A stretch of 56,908 nucleotides of DNA, taken from positions 1-56,908 of the forward strand of contig CACWOS010000034.1 in assembly GCA_902762565.1 (NCBI GenBank). Reading direction: 5' to 3'. The DNA is from an uncultured Prevotellaceae bacterium (GTDB taxonomy: Bacteria; Bacteroidota; Bacteroidia; Bacteroidales; Bacteroidaceae). Both the position numbers and the translations under genes were made by a program. Positions 6,940-13,849 of the stretch are shown piece after piece (the first letter of the stretch is position 1; each line of letters begins with the position of its first letter). The notes below the pieces were generated by a model that was not told the DNA's origin, did no database searches, and saw only the letters and a program-made list of their open reading frames with translations.

Positions 6940-9727
6940 TGTGGTTAAAAAGTTTCTGAATCTCGCCTATGCCTTTCATGTCGAAATCGTTGCCAACAAG
7001 ATTACTCAACATCTTGTTTAGCTCGCACTCTGTCTCATTGATGCTCTGCTCGGTCTCGACCATTGTGGTGGCATACTTGTCTATAAGGGCTTTTACGCTG
7101 GTACATAGGTCCAATACAACGCTGTCTGGCATCGCTGCTAAATTCTTCACCACTGGTGCAATCCATTTCTGTTGAAGAATGTTGATGGCATCCTCCGTGT
7201 TTAGATTCTCCTCTATGGTTTTCTTGGTGAGGAGGTGGAGGGCGTCTGCATCTTTCTTACATTCGCTTTTCAATCTTTTTTCTTCCTCCAACAACTGTTC
7301 TGCCTTTACGAGGTCAAACTCAAATGTATCCTCTTCGAACTCGGTTTTAGACCGAATGTCCCTGATGATAGCCTGCACGGCTTTAGCACTGTATGTGTTA
7401 TCTTTGTTGGGGACACCGATACTCCAGTCTATATCTCTATGACTGGCTATGAAAGCCAATTTGTTGTCTTTCTTTGTCAGGGTGAGATATTCTTCCAGGG
7501 CCCTGGTTTCGTCGGTGTCGATACTATCATAGATGGAGTCAAGTTTTGTGGCGACCTCCTTGGCTACAAAAGCATTGTTGTCATCATTAAGCACAGACGC
7601 ACCGTCCTCATATCCTGCTATAGATGCCACCAACTCCGTGAGGTCGTTGGAGACACCGTTCAGTTTCTTCTGCTTTTCACAAAGAGCATCGTAATCCCCT
7701 TTGAGATACATCTGCTGAACGAGTTCAAACGGAAGCACTCTGCCAAGCCAGCCTTCCTGAACCTCAATTTCCTTGTTGTCCTTTTTCTTGGTGACCATGT
7801 TGGGGTCTACAACGAAGCAGGCATCCATACCCTCGGTCTGTATAATTTCAAGGTCGGTCGCAATGGCAGTCCACTCGTCATCGAGAAGCTGATAAGCATC
7901 GTACGAATCGATGAGTTTCACATCCTTCAGACGAGAGAAGATTTCTTCACTGATCTTTGGCTCCTCAACAGCGATATTTACTTTTTCTGGATGACACAGC
8001 AACTCCTCAAAAAGATAATCATCAAATCCCTGCATAGCTTGGGCGAACTCCTGCTTATAAGCTATTACAGAGGGATGCCGTATAATCTCATTCTCAATAT
8101 CATCGTGGACCACTTGGCTGAATGGTGTGTCATCTGATGTGAAGAGGTGTTGCCTGAGACCTGGCATCGCCTCCCATCTGTTATTCAATAAATCGATTTC
8201 GCTGTTAGGAATACCCCCAAACATCGTAGCATAAATATCCCATGCCTCGGGTTGCTTGGTAGAACTGATATAACGAGGAAGATTTAGATTGTAGTCATTC
8301 TTACGAACCTGCTCTTTGGATACCACACAAGAAAAACCTTTTTTGCTTTCACGCCTTCTCACCACGTCAACTATCCGCTTTATATCGGAAGTGCGAAGCA
8401 CATTCTTTTTGCCTTGTTTTATACAGCAGCTTGAAGCGTCCACAAGCAATATGCCCTCATCGTCCCGTTGCTTGCGAAGCACCATGACGAGTGTAGGAAT
8501 GCCTGTACCGTAGAAGATGTCGGAAGGTAAACCGATAATTGCCTCTATATGATTACCCTCAACAAGTTCCTTACGGATGCTGCCTTCACTGCCATCATCG
8601 GGGGTTCCACGGAACAATACACCATGAGGCAATACAATGGTCATCACTCCATCACCCTTTAGGTGATAGAGGTCGTGCAAGAGAAATGCATAATCAGCTT
8701 TCCCTTTGGGGGCCACGCCAAATCCCTTGAAGCGGGGATCGTTGTTCTTGTTCTTAGGTTCCCACGGTTGGGAATATGGCGGATTACTTACAACGGCATC
8801 TACGCTATGATATTTGTACGTGTCGTCAGCGTACGTGTCGTCTAGCCCATCTTCAAAGAAAGGCCAATCCTTTTTAAGCGTATCACCGTTGCGGACAAAG
8901 ATGTTGGATGGAATGATGCCACGCATCACTAAGTTCATACGTGTCAGGTTGTAGGTGTTTTCCTTCAATTCCTGAGCATAATAGACTACACCATTCTCAT
9001 CGGTCATATATTTGGAAAGAGCCTTGCCTATGTTTATCAGCAATGAGCCTGAACCGCTCGTTGGGTCATAAATCTCAATATGCTTCCTGTCTTTCAGGTG
9101 ATCAGCCACGATTTCAGACATTAAGACTGAGACTTCATGTGGAGTATAGAACTCGCCTGCCTTCTTGCCGGCATTAGCAGCAAATTTACCAATCAGATAC
9201 TCGTAGATGAAACCAAGCACATCATAGTCCTGCTTTCCGTCCATCGGTATGTCTTTTATCAAGTTCAGCAAACCTTTGATGGCAGCCGTCTGATCCTTGG
9301 AGGTAGAACCCAGTTTCTTCAAGCCAACTTCAAGAGTATTAAAGATGTTTTTGAAAACATTCTGATGGGTAGGATGTATAAGACGTTCAAAAGCAGACAA
9401 AGCATCTGATACGTTCTTCACGTCAAAATCTCTCTTTTTGTCAAGCCAAGTGGTGAAAAGGTTATCGTAAGAAATGAAATAACCCAAATTGTTGCGGAAA
9501 TACTCCACCATTCCGGTTCGCTCTTCATCGTCGCTCTCTCGAAGATACTTTGGAAGGTCTTCTACAGAGATTGCAGCCTCTGTAGTCGCAAATCTGACTT
9601 CTTTGTCTGACAAGAACTTATAGAAGATAAAGCCAAGAATATAGTCCTTATACTCATTGGCCTCTATCTTCGACCTCATCTTATTGGCCGAAGCCCATAT
9701 TTTTGCTGCTAATTGTTGTTTGTTCAT
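6926..9727 (-). CDS. hsdM: Type I restriction modification subunit M
   Basis: A 933-aa N6-adenine methyltransferase subunit. Residues 1-200 form the helical HsdM N-domain (MNKQQLAAKIWASANKM..., GEFYTPHEV). The SAM motif is DPTSGSGSLL (about 221-230) and the catalytic motif is NPPY (about 315-318). A GIPTLVMVLRKQR segment follows. The methyltransferase core ends near residue 500; a further 400 or so residues with a charged, coiled-coil-like character follow, so the protein is much longer than classical HsdM (about 500 aa). Such extended HsdM proteins occur in Bacteroidetes. The start overlaps the upstream DUF2971 gene by 4 bp (ATGA) and the end overlaps hsdS, placing all four in one operon. 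Confidence 0.95.
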   Translation of the reverse strand: MNKQQLAAKIWASANKMRSKIEANEYKDYILGFIFYKFLSDKEVRFATTEAAISVEDLPKYLRESDDEERTGMVEYFRNNLGYFISYDNLFTTWLDKKRDFDVKNVSDALSAFERLIHPTHQNVFKNIFNTLEVGLKKLGSTSKDQTAAIKGLLNLIKDIPMDGKQDYDVLGFIYEYLIGKFAANAGKKAGEFYTPHEVSVLMSEIVADHLKDRKHIEIYDPTSGSGSLLINIGKALSKYMTDENGVVYYAQELKENTYNLTRMNLVMRGIIPSNIFVRNGDTLKKDWPFFEDGLDDTYADDTYKYHSVDAVVSNPPYSQPWEPKNKNNDPRFKGFGVAPKGKADYAFLLHDLYHLKGDGVMTIVLPHGVLFRGTPDDGSEGSIRKELVEGNHIEAIIGLPSDIFYGTGIPTLVMVLRKQRDDEGILLVDASSCCIKQGKKNVLRTSDIKRIVDVVRRRESKKGFSCVVSKEQVRKNDYNLNLPRYISSTKQPEAWDIYATMFGGIPNSEIDLLNNRWEAMPGLRQHLFTSDDTPFSQVVHDDIENEIIRHPSVIAYKQEFAQAMQGFDDYLFEELLCHPEKVNIAVEEPKISEEIFSRLKDVKLIDSYDAYQLLDDEWTAIATDLEIIQTEGMDACFVVDPNMVTKKKDNKEIEVQEGWLGRVLPFELVQQMYLKGDYDALCEKQKKLNGVSNDLTELVASIAGYEDGASVLNDDNNAFVAKEVATKLDSIYDSIDTDETRALEEYLTLTKKDNKLAFIASHRDIDWSIGVPNKDNTYSAKAVQAIIRDIRSKTEFEEDTFEFDLVKAEQLLEEEKRLKSECKKDADALHLLTKKTIEENLNTEDAINILQQKWIAPVVKNLAAMPDSVVLDLCTSVKALIDKYATTMVETEQSINETECELNKMLSNLVGNDFDMKGIGEIQKLFNHNDYE

Positions 9728-10491
9728 TGTTCTTCTATTTCTTTTGCCCTCAGCAGGAAAGCTTCAGGATCTGTTGTCATTTGATATATTTTGATGTTTG
9801 GATTCAAGTTCCTTGTGACCTTGATAATCTTGGTCTTATTTCGAGGTAATATGTTTACGCCCAAATAGACTGACTCGAAACAATCTGCACTTAATTGGGG
9901 ATAATGCCTTATTTCTTTGCCGTCAACAATTTCATCGTCTTTCAATTCGTTTGGAATATCTCTTCCTGCGCGAACCCAAGCCGGATCTTTTGTTATCAAT
10001 CTTACCTCTTGCTCATGCCCCCATGCTTTAGCCTTTGTAGTCCATAAGTCTATCCATGAGGGATGGTCTTTGAAATAGTCAGGTTTTTGGAGTATATCCT
10101 TATACTTAACTTCTTCAACCGAAGGATACATTAGTCCAAAGAATCCATGTTGACATGACTTTAGAACTGCTTCCACATTTAATCCGATACAGATACCCTT
10201 GTGACTATTATAATAAGCCCACATCAGCAATGAGTCATACACCTTGGAAAGACAGCACATCCAAGTGCTATTCCTTAAGTTCTCCATATCGTTCTCTCCC
10301 TTCATAGAGAGAAAATCAGCTGGCGGCCAGTTGTTTTTGTTTACCGGAGCATGTGAGTAATCAAACAAAGCAGGGTGACAGTCAAACGGGTCGTTAAATT
10401 TGGACGCATTAGTGAACTGTAGATTGTGATGCTCCAGCATCGCCAATCCACCAGTCACGTCCAAATATTTATATAACCTAGTCATATCCAT
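9724..10491 (-). CDS. DUF2971 domain protein
   Basis: A 255-aa protein with the DUF2971 signature: LYKYL near the start, FNDPFDCHP (about 32-40), LLMWAYYNSHKGICIGL (about 88-104) and WGHEQEVRLI (about 158-167). The family's biochemical role is unknown; members are common in and near defense loci. Its stop overlaps the hsdM start by 4 bp, so it is the first gene of the restriction operon and is translationally coupled to it. No clear TAnnTTTG promoter is visible just upstream, and an AAGGA-like ribosome site precedes the ATG. It could be an accessory or regulatory component of the restriction system. Confidence 0.85.
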   Translation of the reverse strand: MDMTRLYKYLDVTGGLAMLEHHNLQFTNASKFNDPFDCHPALFDYSHAPVNKNNWPPADFLSMKGENDMENLRNSTWMCCLSKVYDSLLMWAYYNSHKGICIGLNVEAVLKSCQHGFFGLMYPSVEEVKYKDILQKPDYFKDHPSWIDLWTTKAKAWGHEQEVRLITKDPAWVRAGRDIPNELKDDEIVDGKEIRHYPQLSADCFESVYLGVNILPRNKTKIIKVTRNLNPNIKIYQMTTDPEAFLLRAKEIEEQ

Positions 10492-10828
10492 TTCCTTGTT
10501 TTTATTCTCCTGTTTACTTCTATTAGTCTTCTTAATATCTTCAAGGACTCTTCTTGGGGTCTTCTTACCCTCTTCTTATCCTAACGAAAGACTCGGCTTT
10601 GCTTCTCGCCCCCCTCCCGAAGGTCTCGGCTTGCTATCAGCCACCTCTATCCTCGGCCTACGCTACGCCTTACGCCCTTGAACACATCCCGCGAAAGTTC
10701 GTCTAACCTGTATATGTTCCGTTCGTCATCTTGTATCTTTATGTTCCCTTTTATGTTAAAACTTAACTCGTCACTATTCTCATGTTAAAGAATCTGGATT
10801 TTTTTAACTCGTACTCCTTTACGTGTTA
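10492..10828. other. Gene-free gap between fic and the hsd operon
   Basis: This 337-bp gap holds no credible gene. Its centre (10551-10608) is one copy of a long direct repeat. The fic-proximal part has two copies of CGAGTTAA about 40 bp apart. No canonical Bacteroidetes promoter was found for the downstream minus-strand operon, so the operon promoter may be atypical or may lie further upstream. Confidence 0.6.
10551..10608. repeat. 58-bp direct repeat, copy 1
   Basis: From TTCTTGGGGTCTTCTTACCC to GGCTTTGCTTCTCG, this stretch matches 12783-12840 over 58 bp with two differences. The two copies flank the fic and XRE genes in the same orientation. A more diverged version lies at 12074-12160. 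Confidence 0.85.
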
Positions 10829-12031
10829 TCATTTCACAATTTCATTAACATGAACAGATTCTATTATCTCCGCAGGCTCCTTTACCTCATATTTGCCAAA
10901 CTCAATAAAGAGGTTCATGAGTCGGGTGTTGATATAATAGTTCTCTTTGCCCATTTTTTCTTTCTGAAGGAGGCCCAGAGCCACAATTCTATCCAGATAC
11001 TTCGAGGCGGTCTGACGAGACACCTGCATATTGGCTACAACATGGTCTATTTTGGTATAGGGGTGATAGAACAAGCCGTTCAGCAACTCATGATTGTATT
11101 TACTGCCAAAGTCGGGACGGATAACATTCTTATATTCTGCCATCAAACGTCCAATGTTCTTGACCAAGGAAATCGTATCCTCAGCTGTTACCTCTACACC
11201 CCTCAACATAAAGAGTATCCAAGCTTCCCATTCTGCGGCATTATCGGTATTCTTGTCCCTGATGGCTTGTATCAGTCGGTAGTACTCACCTTTGTTGTGG
11301 GTGATGTATCGACTTAAATAGAGGATGGGCAAATCCAGCAAACCGGTAATAACCAGATAGAGAATATTGATGATGCGACCTGTACGACCATTACCGTCGT
11401 AGAACGGATGAATGCTTTCGAATTGATGGTGTATGATGGCCATCTTGATGAGCGGGTCAAGTTGGCTTAGCTGGTCATCGTTGATGAATTGCTCAAGATT
11501 GGTCATGTACTGGACGATGGCTATTCCGTCCTGCGGAGGTGTATAGATGACTGCTCCGTCGTTTTCGCGCTTCAACTGGGTTCCTGGTGTTGTGCGGAAG
11601 CCTGCGGTATTCTGCTCCAAGATTTCCTGAACATGCTTGATGTCGTTGAGGGTGAGGATGTCTTTGTTTCGCACCATACGGAATCCTTCGTTGATGGCTT
11701 CGCGATAGAAAAGCACCTCTTTAGTGGCGGCATTAATGAACTGATGGCTAGGATCAAGTCCGGCACGATACAAATCATCCTGAGTAGTCACAATATTCTC
11801 CACCTCAGAACTGTCCTTGGCCTCCTGTAGGGTAAGACTGCTAATGAGAATGCGCTCATTAGGTATGGTTTGTGCCACACCCTTCAATTCAGCCAGTTTG
11901 CGGTTTGCCCTGTTCAGCTGCCTCAGGACTTCCTTGCTCTCCAAATCGTATGGCAAGGGCAAGGAGGGAATGTGATATTTCTCTTCTTGCTTTATCCCAT
12001 CTGTTGGACTCTTTATATTTTGTTCGCTCAT
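10829..12031 (-). CDS. Fic family protein, class II
   Basis: A 400-aa Fic-fold enzyme, predicted to transfer AMP (or another nucleotide moiety) from a nucleotide to hydroxyl side chains of target proteins. The active loop HPFYDGNGRTGR (about 208-219) has the catalytic His and all consensus residues. An inhibitory motif SSEVEN (about 74-79, S-x3-E-N) lies N-terminal to it, so this is a class II, self-inhibited Fic protein. The C-terminal 80 residues form a winged-helix-like part (VVANMQVSRQTASKYLDRIVALGLL). It lies between the XRE regulator and the hsd operon on the same strand. Fic proteins of this layout are common in Bacteroidetes and often stand alone, so a role in the restriction system is only inferred from location. 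Confidence 0.92.
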   Translation of the reverse strand: MSEQNIKSPTDGIKQEEKYHIPSLPLPYDLESKEVLRQLNRANRKLAELKGVAQTIPNERILISSLTLQEAKDSSEVENIVTTQDDLYRAGLDPSHQFINAATKEVLFYREAINEGFRMVRNKDILTLNDIKHVQEILEQNTAGFRTTPGTQLKRENDGAVIYTPPQDGIAIVQYMTNLEQFINDDQLSQLDPLIKMAIIHHQFESIHPFYDGNGRTGRIINILYLVITGLLDLPILYLSRYITHNKGEYYRLIQAIRDKNTDNAAEWEAWILFMLRGVEVTAEDTISLVKNIGRLMAEYKNVIRPDFGSKYNHELLNGLFYHPYTKIDHVVANMQVSRQTASKYLDRIVALGLLQKEKMGKENYYINTRLMNLFIEFGKYEVKEPAEIIESVHVNEIVK

Positions 12032-12035
12032 ATCA

Positions 12036-12043
12036 CAAATCTA
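12036..12043 (-). promoter_or_regulatory. Possible -7 element for fic
   Basis: TAGATTTG on the minus strand fits TAnnTTTG but lies only 4 bp before the ATG, which would make the transcript leaderless. No good -33 element was found. Weak. Confidence 0.25.
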
Positions 12044-12073
12044 ATGTGTCTTCTTTTTATTTCTTATTGTATT

Positions 12074-12160
12074 CTTACCTTCTTCTTATCCTACCGCGCT
12101 CGGCTTTGCCGCTTTTCAAAGCGTAGCGACTAAAAGAATGTCTCGGCTTGCTCTCAACTC
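12074..12160. repeat. Diverged copy of the repeat flanking fic
   Basis: CTTACCTTCTTCTTATCCTA followed by CTCGGCTTTGC and then TCTCGGCTTGCT parallels the order of blocks at 10561-10640. It is an imperfect third copy, upstream of fic. Confidence 0.5.
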
Positions 12161-12200
12161 GGTCTATCCTACGACCTTGCTACGATAGTTCTACTGTTAT

Positions 12201-12431
12201 TCATTTTGACTCCTGAGAAAGGAGAAACTGTTTATACTCCCTAACAAGTAGTTCCTTGATATCCACTTCGAGCAAGTCTGCAATCTTCAGCAGACAAGCC
12301 AAATCTGGCTGCGAAGTGTTAGTACACCATTTACTCACTGTTGATGGGGTAACCCCAAGTTCCCCTGCGAGCCAGCGCGCAGTGCGTTTCTTTTCAAACA
12401 GCACCATCTTTATTCGGTTAATATCTTCCAT
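12201..12431 (-). CDS. XRE-family (Cro/C1) helix-turn-helix regulator
   Basis: A 76-aa DNA-binding protein starting at MEDINRIKMVLFEKK. The helix-turn-helix reads TARWLAGELGVTPSTVSKWC, followed by a dimer-type QPDLACLLKIADLLEVDIKELL. The open frame extends 84 codons upstream, but this internal ATG is chosen because the fold starts here and a TACCTTTG promoter lies 19 bp before it. It is the most upstream minus-strand gene of the defense island and lies 170 bp before fic. By size and position it may control fic or the restriction operon, as small C-proteins do, but this is inferred. Confidence 0.82.
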   Translation of the reverse strand: MEDINRIKMVLFEKKRTARWLAGELGVTPSTVSKWCTNTSQPDLACLLKIADLLEVDIKELLVREYKQFLLSQESK

Positions 12432-12434
12432 ATT

Positions 12435-12457
12435 CAATAGTTTATTGCACAAAGGTA
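12435..12457 (-). promoter_or_regulatory. XRE gene promoter with possible operator
   Basis: A -7 element TACCTTTG (12457-12450, minus) precedes the gene. Between it and the ATG is the inverted repeat CAATA-GTT-TATTG (12435-12447), which is placed where an autoregulating XRE protein could block transcription or early elongation. Confidence 0.5.
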
Positions 12458-12782
12458 GTGATTTATTCTCAATTTCTTCACGAAATAATGAAATAATCGA
12501 AAATATCAGCCACTTTTTATGCTTTTTTATGCAAAATAGTGCCTTTTCCCCGTCCAACCTATGGTCATTGCCCCACAAACGTTTGTTCCCACCCCTTATG
12601 AACATATCTAGAAAGTCCCACGGACATACGTTCAAGAAAACACCGTTTCCCAACATCACATCTACGAACCTTCTACCTTCCATCTACGAAGGATGAGAAC
12701 CAACAAGAGGACACCAAAGGAGCACCTAAGGAAGAGTAAAGGAACACCAAAGGAGGAGTCTTCTATCCCTCTTCTTACCCTA

Positions 12783-12840
12783 TTCTTGGGGTCTTCTTAC
12801 CCTCTTCTTACCCTAACGAAAGACTCGGCTTGGCTTCTCG
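12783..12840. repeat. 58-bp direct repeat, copy 2
   Basis: This is the partner of 10551-10608, with two differences in 58 bp and the same orientation. Together they bracket the Fic and XRE genes. Confidence 0.85.
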
Positions 12841-13030
12841 AAGGTTTTTCTTCAAAATTTATGTTTTTTTTACGAGTTCCGGCACCCAAACTATCTGGAG
12901 ATTCTCTCAAATTCAACAAAAATCTTAATCACTTTATCAAGATAAAGATTGTATCGACGAACAAAGTCGTGCCAAAGATGTCGGTCTGACGACACGTTAA
13001 CATTGGCACGATTGACAGCGGTCAAAACAT

Positions 13031-13060
13031 CTGTCCCATGTATATAATAAGGTGGGACAG
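13031..13060. repeat. REP-like inverted repeat CTGTCCCA/TGGGACAG
   Basis: Two perfect 8-bp arms are separated by 14 bp. The arm sequence recurs in other palindromes of the window (1.9 kb, 56.8 kb). Confidence 0.55.
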
Positions 13061-13134
13061 CAGTTTTGTGATTTCTTTATTTCTCAATGGGGACTGTCTG
13101 CCCCCACGGCGAAGCTTGACCTTTGGTCGAGCCT

Positions 13135-13186
13135 GCTCACGTTCGGCAGAGTAGGTGTGAACTCCACTCTGCTCTCACTTAATCGC
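13135..13186 (-). repeat. Variable-palindrome dispersed element, copy A
   Basis: Read on the minus strand it starts GCGATTAAGTGAGAGCAGAG and ends CTCTGCCGAACGTGAGC, with a GAGT/ACTC centre. It shares its ends with copies at 16998-17047, 23811-23861 and 56002-56045. The flanking TCGAGCCTGCTCACGTT (13127-13143) recurs at 18665-18681. Confidence 0.6.
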
Positions 13187-13580
13187 AGCCTTCCCCCGAG
13201 TGTAATTCAATGGTATAGATTATTATTATGGTCTAATTTGCGAGTTGTCTTTATCGCTTTTCCATTTCAATGATCACCATGAGGTAGGGTAGAGGGAACG
13301 GACAAAAGAAAATAATGATATTTTTTGCTCCAACTGGTACACATATCGAAAATTATTCGTAACTTTGCGGTTGAAAGCCGCGAGAACGGGCTGCACCTCG
13401 ACAAAGAGCGAGCTCTCTGTACTCGGTTTGCACCGTCCTTGCAGTCGAATAGGTTATGATGAGCGAAAACAAGCGAAATCTGACCGAAAAAGAAGACCTC
13501 TATGAATTATTCAGGATAAATGATACTTGATGGGTGATAATGCTTCAAGAAGGTGAACATGGGTAGCATCATTATTCTGA

Positions 13581-13688
13581 TTATGCCTTTCCAAGCCCCA
13601 CGAAGATTAATGTGAGGAGCAATGCAAGGATGATGAATCTTAACCAATCAATCATCCAAATGATTTTTTCAGCCTTTTCTCTTTCCAT
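13581..13688 (-). CDS. Small single-span membrane protein (35 aa)
   Basis: An unrecognised 35-residue ORF: a charged start (MEREKAEKIIWMIDW) followed by a strongly hydrophobic helix (LRFIILALLLTLIFVGLG) and KA. The charge pattern suggests a single membrane helix. A canonical -7 element TACCTTTG (13718-13711, minus) lies 22 bp before the ATG, which supports expression. It is transcribed divergently from the Na/Pi cotransporter. It could be a small regulator of that transporter or an orphan; nothing in the sequence decides this. Confidence 0.5.
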   Translation of the reverse strand: MEREKAEKIIWMIDWLRFIILALLLTLIFVGLGKA

Positions 13689-13710
13689 AAACAAATTAAT
13701 TTTGTGCAGG

Positions 13711-13718
13711 CAAAGGTA
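13711..13718 (-). promoter_or_regulatory. -7 element for the 35-aa ORF
   Basis: TACCTTTG on the minus strand matches TAnnTTTG exactly. TTG-containing sequence lies upstream, but its spacing (about 16 or 26 bp) is not ideal. Confidence 0.5.
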
Positions 13719-13774
13719 CTATCATGATATTACAAAAAAGTTTCAAATGTAAGACATCCTAATTACGAGGTTGC

Positions 13775-13832
13775 TTGTAACAGCATTGTAACATTAGCGT
13801 AACGCGAGCGTAACAAGATTCCATTACCTTTG
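13775..13832 (+). promoter_or_regulatory. Candidate Pho box and promoter of the Na/Pi cotransporter
   Basis: Four 7-bp half-sites start at 13775, 13786, 13797 and 13808: TTGTAAC, TTGTAAC, GCGTAAC, GCGTAAC. The period is exactly 11 bp. Ten bp after the last one comes the -7 element TACCTTTG (13825-13832), and no TTTG -33 element is present at the proper distance. This is the geometry of PhoB-activated promoters, where 7-bp sites with 4-bp spacers replace the -35 box. The downstream gene carries phosphate and a PhoB/PhoR-like pair is adjacent, which fits. Confidence 0.65.
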
Positions 13833-13849
13833 CACAAAAATACAAAGAA

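Larger units (their letters stand above)
12458..13580. other. Gene-poor 1.1-kb stretch with repeats
   Basis: No credible long gene is seen; the open frames at 12693-12989 and 13052-13273 lack family or coding character. The stretch holds the second 58-bp repeat copy, a REP-like palindrome (13031-13060) and one variable-palindrome element (13135-13186). A TAACTTTG element (13360-13367) precedes a 24-codon frame (13456-13530, MMSENKRNLTEKEDLYELF...) that may be a gene stub. It looks like the edge of the island, built of decayed inserts. Confidence 0.5.

Noticed and set aside
7235-8137. 300-codon plus-strand frame inside hsdM
   Set aside because: It is the antisense shadow of the HsdM C-terminal extension and shows no recognisable protein features.
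12890-13050. Open minus-strand stretch ending in FVEFERISR
   Set aside because: About 50 codons without stop, but no start codon, no promoter and no family match; chance cannot be excluded.
12693-13273. Two plus-strand frames of 98 and 73 codons
   Set aside because: They run through repeat DNA, have no promoter or ribosome site and look like no protein family.
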